A stretch of DNA of 64,000 nt from Cyclobacteriaceae bacterium (GTDB taxonomy: Bacteria > Bacteroidota > Bacteroidia > Cytophagales > Cyclobacteriaceae), in assembly GCA_030584025.1 (NCBI GenBank), contig CP129487.1, positions 1,922,001-1,986,000 of the forward strand, given 5' to 3'. Position numbers and translations under genes: made by a program. Below, piece by piece: positions 34,652 through 42,139 of this stretch (its first letter is position 1; the number at the start of each line of letters is the position of its first letter). The notes beneath the pieces are model-generated. The model searched no databases. It was given only the letters and a program-made list of their open reading frames with translations, and had not been told where the DNA came from.

Positions 34652-37357
34652 TTAGTTATAAGACAAGTTTGGCGAGAGCCAACGCTCCACCTCCTCTACC
34701 TTCATTCCCTTGCGTTCAGCATACTCTTCCACCTGATCTTTTTCAATCTTTCCAAGACCGAAGTATTTTGATTCAGGATGGGAGAAATAATATCCGCTTA
34801 CTGCCGCAGCCGGATACATCGCACAGGATTCGGTTAACTTAATTCCTGCTTCTTTCTCTGCTTCCAGTATTTCAAAAATGGTTCGCTTCTCCGTATGATC
34901 CGGACAAGCGGGATAACCCGGTGCCGGACGAATGCCTTGATATTTTTCTGCAATCAGCTGGTCATTGCCCAACTGTTCATCCTTGGCATAACCCCAGAAT
35001 TCTTTGCGCACGCGTTCATGCAAACACTCCGCAAAAGCCTCTGCTAGTCGATCGGCTAGTGCCTTTGCCATGATTTCGGAATAATCATCATGATTAGCTT
35101 TATACTTTTCAATCAGTTTCTCCAATCCGATACCCGCTGTTACCGCAAACATGCCAATGTAGTCGGTTTTTCCAGAGTCTGCAGGCGCAATAAAATCAGC
35201 CAATGAAAAGTTTGGCAGGTTTTGCGCTTTCTTGTTTTGCTGCCGCAGAAAATGAAGCGTTGCAAAAGGCTGTTCGGCAGCATCATCCTTGAAAAGTTTT
35301 ACATCTTCGCGATCGGTACGGTTAGCGCGATAAAATGCCACCACGCCATTTGCCTGAAGACTTTTTTCTCGGATGATTTCATCGAGCATCTTTTGCGCAT
35401 CATCATAAAGCTTTTTCGCCTCTGCCCCAACCACTGCATCTTCCAGAATTCCCGGAAAACGACCTGCCAGCATCCACGTCTGAAAGAAAGGCGTCCAATC
35501 GATATACTGGCGTAATTCTTCCAACGAATAATTCAACAACACTTTCTTTCCATAAAAGGACGGCTTGACCGGAACAAATGCATTCCAGTCGATAGCTGTT
35601 TTATTCTTGCGCGCTTCGGTGAGCGTGATATAATTTTTTAGTTCCTTCCTGCTTTCATGATCCTGCCGAAGTTTTTGATACTCCTCTTTGGTTTTTGTCT
35701 TAAAGTTTATGCGTGAATTTTCACTGATCAACTCACTCGCCACCGGCACACTTCGCGATGCATCCAGCACATACACCACCGGGCCATCATAAACCGGGTC
35801 AATCTTCACAGCGGTATGGATACGTGAAGTCGTAGCACCACCAATCAGCAAGGGAAGATCGAATTTCTCGCGTTGCATTTCCTTAGCTACGTATACCATC
35901 TCATCCAATGAAGGCGTAATCAGGCCGCTCAATCCGATGATGTCTACTTTCTCTTTACGAGCTGCTTCAAGAATCTTATCTGCAGGCACCATCACCCCTA
36001 AATCAACTACATCGTAGTTGTTACACGCAAGCACTACACCTACAATATTCTTCCCGATATCGTGCACATCGCCTTTTACAGTGGCCAATAAAATTTTGGC
36101 TGCAGGTTTACCCACCTGGCCGCTTTTGATTTTTTCTTCCTGTAAAAAAGGCTCCAGGTATGCCACCGCCTTTTTCATGACTCGTGCACTCTTCACCACT
36201 TGCGGCAAAAACATTTTACCCGAGCCAAACAAATCACCTACCACATTCATGCCGGCCATCAACGGACCTTCAATCACATCGAGTGGTTTGGCATATTTCT
36301 GCCGAGCTTCTTCAGTATCCTGATCGATGAAATCAATTATACCTTTTACCAACGCGTGCGTAATGCGCTCTTCAACCGTTCCTTTCCGCCAGGAGTCATC
36401 CGCCTCCTTTTTCTTAGCTGATCCCTTTACCGTCTCAGCAAACTCAAGCAGACGCTCAGTGGCATCATCCCGCCTGTTCAGCAGCACATCTTCCACGCGT
36501 TCCAGCAATTCCTTATCAATCTCATCATACACCTCCAGCATGGTTGGGTTTACGATACCCATATCCATGCCATGCTGAATGCCGTGATACAGAAATGCCG
36601 CATGCATGGCTTCACGCACTTTCTGGTTTCCGCGAAAGCTAAACGACACGTTACTTACTCCACCGCTGACATGCGCGTGTGGCAGATTCTCCCGAATCCA
36701 TTTTGCCGCACGAAAGAAATCGAGGGCGTAATTCTTATGCTCATCGATGCCGGTTGCCACCGGAAAAATGTTCGGGTCGAAAATGATATCCTGTGGTGGA
36801 AATTTTACTTTCTCTACCAGAATATCATATGCCCGTTTGCAGATTGAAATCCTGCGCTCAAATGTATCGGCCTGACCTTGTTCATCGAAGGCCATCACAA
36901 CAACAGCGGCACCATAACGCCTTACCAGCTTTGCCTGACGAACAAATTCTTCTTCGCCAGCTTTCATGCTGATCGAATTGACAATGCCTTTACCTTGCAA
37001 ACATTTCAACCCCGCTTCAATCACCTCCCACTTGGAGGAATCGATCATCACCGGCACACGGGCAATTTCAGGTTCCGCTGCCATCAGGTTAAGAAAGCGA
37101 ACCATGGCCGCCTGTGAATCGAGCATGCCTTCATCCATGTTCACATCAATCACCTGAGCACCGCCACGCACCTGATCAAGTGCCACTTCAAGGGCTTCAT
37201 CAAACTTATCTTCCTTGATCAGCTTTAAAAATTTTGCTGAACCCGTAACGTTGGTTCGCTCGCCAATATTAACAAAGTTAGATGCGGGTGTTACCGTAAC
37301 CGGTTCAAGTCCACTTAATTTCAGACGATAGTCGATAGTAGATGGTCGATAGCTCAT
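34652..37357 (-). CDS. metH: Methionine synthase, C-terminal half (pterin, B12 and AdoMet-activation domains)
   Basis: Separately encoded C-terminal part of cobalamin-dependent methionine synthase, 901 residues. Order: methyl-THF (pterin) domain about 25-290 (NIGERTNVTGS, VIDVNMDEGMLD); cobalamin cap and binding domains about 330-560 with the B12 ligand motif DVHDIGKNI and GGATTS; reactivation domain about 585-901 with RPAPGYPACPDHTEK and the SAM-binding TESCAMYPAAAVSGYYF. The homocysteine domain is missing and is supplied by the gene at 37755-38759. Its ATG overlaps the S23 stop by one base (TAATG). The first residues (SYRPSTIDYR) are encoded by a short repeat shared with the other side of the S23 gene. 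Confidence 0.96.
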   Translation of the reverse strand: MSYRPSTIDYRLKLSGLEPVTVTPASNFVNIGERTNVTGSAKFLKLIKEDKFDEALEVALDQVRGGAQVIDVNMDEGMLDSQAAMVRFLNLMAAEPEIARVPVMIDSSKWEVIEAGLKCLQGKGIVNSISMKAGEEEFVRQAKLVRRYGAAVVVMAFDEQGQADTFERRISICKRAYDILVEKVKFPPQDIIFDPNIFPVATGIDEHKNYALDFFRAAKWIRENLPHAHVSGGVSNVSFSFRGNQKVREAMHAAFLYHGIQHGMDMGIVNPTMLEVYDEIDKELLERVEDVLLNRRDDATERLLEFAETVKGSAKKKEADDSWRKGTVEERITHALVKGIIDFIDQDTEEARQKYAKPLDVIEGPLMAGMNVVGDLFGSGKMFLPQVVKSARVMKKAVAYLEPFLQEEKIKSGQVGKPAAKILLATVKGDVHDIGKNIVGVVLACNNYDVVDLGVMVPADKILEAARKEKVDIIGLSGLITPSLDEMVYVAKEMQREKFDLPLLIGGATTSRIHTAVKIDPVYDGPVVYVLDASRSVPVASELISENSRINFKTKTKEEYQKLRQDHESRKELKNYITLTEARKNKTAIDWNAFVPVKPSFYGKKVLLNYSLEELRQYIDWTPFFQTWMLAGRFPGILEDAVVGAEAKKLYDDAQKMLDEIIREKSLQANGVVAFYRANRTDREDVKLFKDDAAEQPFATLHFLRQQNKKAQNLPNFSLADFIAPADSGKTDYIGMFAVTAGIGLEKLIEKYKANHDDYSEIMAKALADRLAEAFAECLHERVRKEFWGYAKDEQLGNDQLIAEKYQGIRPAPGYPACPDHTEKRTIFEILEAEKEAGIKLTESCAMYPAAAVSGYYFSHPESKYFGLGKIEKDQVEEYAERKGMKVEEVERWLSPNLSYN
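37323..37349. repeat. ATAGTCGATAGT-type repeat, left copy (inverted)
   Basis: Contains TAGTCGATAGTA (37329-37340), the exact reverse complement of TACTATCGACTA at 37760-37771 on the other side of the S23 gene, with further GTCGATAG units. It encodes residues 3-11 of metH-C. Confidence 0.7.
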
Positions 37358-37710
37358 TACTTAATTGAATTTCGAAGGGCCTGAATACTTTTCACTATCT
37401 CGGTCAGAAAATCATAGAAATAGCTGAACTCTTTTTCATTAACTAATCTTCTTCTTTTTCCAATGTGAAGGCAGCAAACAACTTCAATGGCAGAGCGCAG
37501 CGCAATTGCCAAAAATCTTCTGAATTCGGGGTTGGTTTGACCAGTTGACCCCTCAGCAATATTTAATGCAATGGAATCAGATGCCCGTTGAATTTGTGAA
37601 GTCAGAACAAACATTTCTTTTTTAGGAAACTTTTCAGTCAGCTCCGAAATTTCACCTGAGAGTTCAATTGACTTTTGCCAGACCTTAAGATTTTCAAACT
37701 TAAATGCCAT
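37357..37710 (-). CDS. S23/IVP-type four-helix-bundle protein
   Basis: A 117-residue all-helical protein of the 23S rRNA intervening-sequence (S23) family. Motifs are FENLKVWQKSIELS at the N-terminus, LTSQIQRASDSIALNIAEGS in the second helix and EFRRFLAIALRSAIEV in the third. The family was first seen inside 23S rRNA insertions, but free-standing copies are common in Bacteroidota and the fold is shared with Avd of diversity-generating retroelements. It probably oligomerises and may bind nucleic acid (family knowledge). It sits between the two halves of metH, with repeats on both sides. Confidence 0.92.
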   Translation of the reverse strand: MAFKFENLKVWQKSIELSGEISELTEKFPKKEMFVLTSQIQRASDSIALNIAEGSTGQTNPEFRRFLAIALRSAIEVVCCLHIGKRRRLVNEKEFSYFYDFLTEIVKSIQALRNSIK

Positions 37711-37740
37711 ACTTTGCTTGATTAGTAATTACACATTGAA

Positions 37741-37773
37741 CTATGGACTATCGACTAATTACTATCGACTAAT
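37741..37773. repeat. ACTATCGACTAAT tandem repeat, right copy
   Basis: Two exact 13-bp copies of ACTATCGACTAAT (37747-37759 and 37761-37773) with one T between. They cover the last four codons and stop of metH-N and are inverted relative to 37323-37349. Confidence 0.75.
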
Positions 37774-38759
37774 AAAAGAACACGAGGCTTATACTTCATC
37801 GCTACTTCCGCAATCTTCTTAATATGATCTGGCGTTGTTCCACAACAGCCGCCCACAATATTCACCAATCCTTCCTTTAAGTACTCCTCAATTTGAGCGG
37901 CCATCTCTTCAGGTGTCTGGTCGTAATGACCAAACGCATTTGGTAATCCGGCATTCGGATAGGCGCTGACAAACGTATCGGATTCACGTGCCATTACCTG
38001 CAGGTAGGGTCGTAATTGATTGGCTCCTAACGCACAGTTTAGTCCAATGCTTAGTAACGGAACGTGCGACATGGAAATCATAAAGGCTTCTGTTGTTTGT
38101 CCGGAAAGGGTTCTGCCACTCGCATCGGTAATGGTTCCGGATACCATGATGGGTAATACTTTTCCTGCATCATCAAAATATTTCTGAATAGCGAATAATG
38201 CAGCCTTTGCATTCAGGGTGTCAAATATGGTTTCAACCAATAGCAGATCAGATCCACCCTCAACCAATCCTTTTGTTTGCTCATAGTAGGCATCTACCAG
38301 CTGATCGAACGTAATCGCCCGATAGCCCGGATCGTTTACCTGTGGCGAAATGGAGGCTGTTTTGTTAGTCGGGCCAAGGGCACCAGCAACAAAACGAGGT
38401 TTTGAAGGATTTGCTTTGGTGAATTCATCAGCCACTTCACGGGCAATCTTAGCCGACTGATAATTTAATTCATATGCCAACGATTCGAGGTGATAGTCGG
38501 CCTGGGCCACACTAGTACTGCTGAATGTATTGGTCTCAATAATATCTGCTCCGGCCTCCAGGTATTTCTTGTGAATTTCTTTGATCACATCGGGCCGTGT
38601 AATGGAAAGCAAGTCGTTGTTTCCTTTTAGCGGATGTGCATGATTTGAAAAACGATCACCCCGGAAATCCGGCTCTTCAAGTGAATACCGTTGGATCATG
38701 GTGCCCATGGCGCCATCCAGTACGAGTATGCGTTCTTTTAAAATGTCTTCAATTTTCAT
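37755..38759 (-). CDS. metH: Methionine synthase, N-terminal half (homocysteine-binding domain)
   Basis: Zinc-dependent homocysteine methyltransferase domain of MetH encoded alone, 334 residues from the ATG at 38759. The N-terminal LVLDGAMGTMIQ, the first zinc cysteine in GLNCALGA and the pair in GGCCGTTPDH are intact. An ATG at 38780 or GTG at 38783 is possible, but 38759 leaves room for the riboswitch expression platform and gives the usual short N-terminus. The stop lies within the ACTATCGACTAAT repeat. It heads the operon metH-N, S23, metH-C, (metF) behind a SAM-I riboswitch. Confidence 0.95.
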   Translation of the reverse strand: MKIEDILKERILVLDGAMGTMIQRYSLEEPDFRGDRFSNHAHPLKGNNDLLSITRPDVIKEIHKKYLEAGADIIETNTFSSTSVAQADYHLESLAYELNYQSAKIAREVADEFTKANPSKPRFVAGALGPTNKTASISPQVNDPGYRAITFDQLVDAYYEQTKGLVEGGSDLLLVETIFDTLNAKAALFAIQKYFDDAGKVLPIMVSGTITDASGRTLSGQTTEAFMISMSHVPLLSIGLNCALGANQLRPYLQVMARESDTFVSAYPNAGLPNAFGHYDQTPEEMAAQIEEYLKEGLVNIVGGCCGTTPDHIKKIAEVAMKYKPRVLLLVDSN

Positions 38760-38760
38760 A

Positions 38761-38802
38761 GGCTCTGAAATCGGATACATCACAACATTATCCAGAGAGC
38801 CC
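38761..38802 (-). promoter_or_regulatory. Expression platform of the SAM riboswitch (start-site sequestering hairpin)
   Basis: On the minus strand GGCTCT (38801-38796) pairs with AGAGCC (38766-38761), and GGATA (38793-38789) with TATCC (38777-38773), forming a hairpin that ends one base before the metH-N ATG. Its 5' arm overlaps TCTGGATAA (38796-38788), which can alternatively pair over 9 bp with TTATCCAGA (38946-38938) in the aptamer 5' strand. SAM binding should therefore free the arm and close the start site. Confidence 0.65.
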
Positions 38803-38815
38803 GGTAAGGTGGGTT

Positions 38816-38949
38816 ACTTATCTTTACCTGAACCCGATAGCAATCGGAGCAGGATGGGATTTAGCACAACGTTTGATTAACATAACGTTAACCTGAACAG
38901 GATGCTAAGACGTCATGGGGCCCAGTCCCTCGGTCTTTCTGGATAAGTG
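38816..38949 (-). ncRNA. SAM-I (S-box) riboswitch aptamer
   Basis: Minus-strand leader of the methionine operon. P1 is ACTTATC (38949-38943) with GATAAGT (38822-38816), 7 bp. Between them lie the conserved GAGGGACTGG, a variant CATGACGTCTTAGCATCC block and GTGCTAAATCCC, in SAM-I order, with AAAGATAAG closing P1. The GCATCC in place of the common GCAACC is a small deviation. The aptamer binds S-adenosylmethionine and turns off the methionine genes downstream. Confidence 0.9.
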
Positions 38950-39010
38950 CCACAAAGAAACAAAAAGAAGTGCTTAAAAAGAAAAGCCAATGCCTTATTT
39001 TTGCTTCAGC

Positions 39011-39949
39011 ATGAAATTAGCCGCAGTTGATATTGGCTCCAACGCCATCCGCTTCCAGGTCTCTTCAGTTCTCAACTCTCCCGAACGCGTCATCTTCAAG
39101 AAAATGGAATACGTCCGCTTTCCACTTCGATTAGGTCATGATGTATTCACCATGAACCGCATCAGTGAAAAGAGCGTGGCAAAGTTTAAGAAACTGATGC
39201 AGGTATTTAAAAGTCTGATTGAGTTGTATGAGGTAGACGATTACATGGCCTGCGCCACCTCGGCCATGCGTGAATCAGAAAATGGGGCCGAACTGGCAAG
39301 GCAGGTTAAGGAAGAAATCGGACTGGATATTAACATCATAGATGGAAAACAGGAAGCCGAATACATTAACCAGGCCATCATCTCGTACCTAAACGATGCT
39401 ACGTATCTGCACATTGATGTAGGAGGCGGTAGCACTGAGTTGAACATTTACGTGCATGGCAAAAAGGTAAAAACGCAGTCATTTAAAATTGGTTCGGTAC
39501 GTATTCTTGAACATCACGACTCACCAGCCATGTGGGCAGACATGGAAAAATGGGTGAAGCAAAACGTTAAGTCCGACTACGGAAAAGTAACAGCCATCGG
39601 AACAGGCGGTAACATCAGCAAAATTTTTGACCTGGCACAACTTAAGCCTCACCGGCTAATGTCGTTGAAGCGCGTACGCGAGATCAAAGAGATGGTTGAA
39701 AAGCATACCCTTGAAGAGCGTATTTATAAACTGCAAATGAACCCCGACCGGGCAGATGTCATTGTACCCGCCAGCAGCATCTACATTAAAGTAATGGATT
39801 GGGCGAATGCGAAATACATACAAGTACCTGAAGTAGGATTAAAAGACGGCATCATGCTTCACCTGTTCAGGAAGAACTCAAGCCAAAAGAAAATCGAGTT
39901 TGCCAACATCGAGGATCAATCAAAAGGAAGGAAAGTGATTAAGTTCTAA
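39011..39949 (+). CDS. ppx: Ppx/GppA-family exopolyphosphatase
   Basis: Actin-fold phosphatase that trims inorganic polyphosphate or hydrolyses pppGpp. The ATG at 39011 gives 312 residues beginning MKLAAVDIGSNAIRF, the phosphate-1 motif; the ATG at 38990 would add seven atypical residues. The second phosphate motif HIDVGGGSTEL and the AIGTGGNI segment are present. It lacks the long C-terminal HD-like domain of E. coli Ppx, as in short-form enzymes. It overlaps the end of ppk1 by 4 bp in convergent orientation. Confidence 0.92.
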   Translation: MKLAAVDIGSNAIRFQVSSVLNSPERVIFKKMEYVRFPLRLGHDVFTMNRISEKSVAKFKKLMQVFKSLIELYEVDDYMACATSAMRESENGAELARQVKEEIGLDINIIDGKQEAEYINQAIISYLNDATYLHIDVGGGSTELNIYVHGKKVKTQSFKIGSVRILEHHDSPAMWADMEKWVKQNVKSDYGKVTAIGTGGNISKIFDLAQLKPHRLMSLKRVREIKEMVEKHTLEERIYKLQMNPDRADVIVPASSIYIKVMDWANAKYIQVPEVGLKDGIMLHLFRKNSSQKKIEFANIEDQSKGRKVIKF

Positions 39950-42072
39950 AACAACTGAACGTCCTTCACCATCTCCTTAGAAACCGTGTAGAATTCCTTG
40001 TGTACATTAAATGGAGGCTCATCATTTAATTGCTTTAACGTATACGTTCCGTCTTCCTGCATGATGTAGGTGTTCACATTATCCTTCAGGTTAAAGCGAA
40101 GAATGTTCATGGCTTGCTTTTTCAGAATAGCTTCATCCAGCATAAATAAGGATTCAATCCTGCGATCAAAGCTTCGCACCATGGCATCCGCACTGCCGAT
40201 GTACACCTTCGGATCACCTTCGTTATGAAAATAATAAATCCGCGAATGCTCCAGGTACTCACCCACAATGGAGATCACCTGAATATTTTCACTTAACCCC
40301 TGTCGGCCGGGACGCAGGCAGCACATACCTCGGACAACGAGTCGAATCGGAACGCCAGCTTGTGAAGCCGCGTACAGCTCATCAATAAATTCTTTATCCT
40401 GCAGCGAATTTATTTTTATAACGATACCGGAAGGAAGACCTTGTTTAGCATTTTCTGCCTCTCTCCTAACCAGGTTGCACAACTGAATGCGCATATCACG
40501 AGGTGATGTAATCAGGTTTCGATAGGTGGTGGGGTACGAATGCCCTGTGATTACATTAAAGAATTCCGATACATCGTTGGCGTAAATCTCCTTTGTGGTC
40601 AGTAGGCCAATATCGGTATATAGTCGCGAAGTGGATTCGTTATAGTTACCACTCGACAGGTGAACATACCGATATACTTTTTCATCGGGCTCCTTCCGCA
40701 CAATGAGCATCAGCTTGGTGTGCGTTTTCAAACTACTCACGCCATAAATCACAAAGCAACCGGCCTTCTGCAAACGCTGCGCTTCACGCATGTTGTTTTC
40801 CTCATCAAAACGCGCCTTCACTTCAAACAACACGGCTACGTGTTTACCATTTTCCGCTGCGCGTAACAATGCACGGGTCACACGAGAATCCCGTGAAACG
40901 CGGTAGATCGTAATTTTGATAGACAATACATACGGATCATCTGCAGCACGTTCGAGCAACTCCAAAACGGGCTCCATCGAATTGTACGGATGATGCAATA
41001 GAATATCGCGTTCCTTTAAAATCTCAAACAACTCCTGATTTTCTTCATCCGGATAGTTCAGGGGGCGTATTGGCCCCGGATGCTGCGCACGCCTGCCTTT
41101 AAATTCAGTATGCGAAATAATCTGGGTTAAACTACCCAAATCCAACAGGCTTTTGGTGGGAATGCTGAAGATGTTGTTGTCATCAATATCCCATTGAATT
41201 TTTAACAGGCGCATCATCCATGGATCAACCTGACCGTGAACTTCCATGCGCACTACCCTACCGCTTCGTCTGCTCTTTAACTTCTGTTTTAAATCTTCCA
41301 GAAAATTCGATTCAATATCATCGCTTTCATCAAGCGTAAAATCACCATTTCTATTTATCCGGAAAAGGTTAATGCTTTGGATGTCGACATTTCTGAAAAG
41401 GTGCTGAATATTATGACGGATGATTTCTTCAATGGGAATAAACCGAACAGCATCATCGCCCTTTAATTCAAAAAAACGCGGAATATTACTCGGCACCTGA
41501 ATAAAGGATACCCGATTTTGATTCTGGCTATCGCCAATGACCTTTGTTACCACACCAAACAACAAGCGGTTATTCTTCAACACCGGAAATGTATGATAGG
41601 TATCAAATGCCATGGGGGTTAGCATCGGGAATATTGTATGATGAAAGTAGTCGTTTACCAGCCGGGTATGCTCTTCCGACAACTCTTCATACGGACAAAT
41701 CATAAATCCATTGTCCTGAAACAGGGGTTTCAGTTTATAGATATAGTATTCGTGCTGATCCTGAACAAAATTCCGGATGGCATTAAGCAACAACTTCCGA
41801 AAAGGTTCTTCGCGCAACCCACTGTAATCGAAGCGTTCCTTTCCATAGTCGAGGTAATTGTACAAACTACCGAGCCGTATGGTGCAGAATTCATCGAGGT
41901 TGGAGGCCGTAATGGCCAAAAACTTCAATCGGTCGAAGATACTCCGGTTGATGTGCTTGGCCTGATCGAGCACACGGTAGTTGAATTGAATCCAGCTCAG
42001 GTCACGACTAATGTAACGGCTTTCATCAATACGGTTTAAAACCTGATCGCGAACAGCTACGGGGTCATTCAT
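39946..42072 (-). CDS. ppk1: Polyphosphate kinase 1
   Basis: Reversible polyphosphate synthase using ATP. The ATG at 42072 gives 708 residues (the longer frame starts with TTG and is less likely). Features are the N-terminal SRDLSWIQFNYRVL, the autophosphorylated histidine region VSSLKTHTKLML, the HLSSGNYNESTSRLYTDIG block and the C-terminal GSADAMVRSFDRRIE. Length matches the family (about 690-710). Facing it on the plus strand is the exopolyphosphatase gene, so synthesis and breakdown are encoded tail to tail. Confidence 0.96.
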   Translation of the reverse strand: MNDPVAVRDQVLNRIDESRYISRDLSWIQFNYRVLDQAKHINRSIFDRLKFLAITASNLDEFCTIRLGSLYNYLDYGKERFDYSGLREEPFRKLLLNAIRNFVQDQHEYYIYKLKPLFQDNGFMICPYEELSEEHTRLVNDYFHHTIFPMLTPMAFDTYHTFPVLKNNRLLFGVVTKVIGDSQNQNRVSFIQVPSNIPRFFELKGDDAVRFIPIEEIIRHNIQHLFRNVDIQSINLFRINRNGDFTLDESDDIESNFLEDLKQKLKSRRSGRVVRMEVHGQVDPWMMRLLKIQWDIDDNNIFSIPTKSLLDLGSLTQIISHTEFKGRRAQHPGPIRPLNYPDEENQELFEILKERDILLHHPYNSMEPVLELLERAADDPYVLSIKITIYRVSRDSRVTRALLRAAENGKHVAVLFEVKARFDEENNMREAQRLQKAGCFVIYGVSSLKTHTKLMLIVRKEPDEKVYRYVHLSSGNYNESTSRLYTDIGLLTTKEIYANDVSEFFNVITGHSYPTTYRNLITSPRDMRIQLCNLVRREAENAKQGLPSGIVIKINSLQDKEFIDELYAASQAGVPIRLVVRGMCCLRPGRQGLSENIQVISIVGEYLEHSRIYYFHNEGDPKVYIGSADAMVRSFDRRIESLFMLDEAILKKQAMNILRFNLKDNVNTYIMQEDGTYTLKQLNDEPPFNVHKEFYTVSKEMVKDVQLF

Positions 42073-42139
42073 AGCAAAACATTGTTGCAAGGTCGCAACG
42101 GCAACACGTGCAACAGGAAATTAATCGGTTAAAAAATTA

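Noticed and set aside
37357..37710. Split metH as an assembly or sequencing frameshift
   Set aside because: A complete S23 gene with its own start and stop lies between the halves, and each half has intact domain boundaries.
37357..37710. S23 gene as part of a diversity-generating retroelement (Avd-like)
   Set aside because: No reverse transcriptase, template repeat or variable repeat was seen nearby.
38778..38783. GTG 38783 or ATG 38780 as the start of metH-N
   Set aside because: They fall in the loop of the proposed expression platform and add residues not typical of the homocysteine domain; ATG 38759 fits better, though this is not proven.
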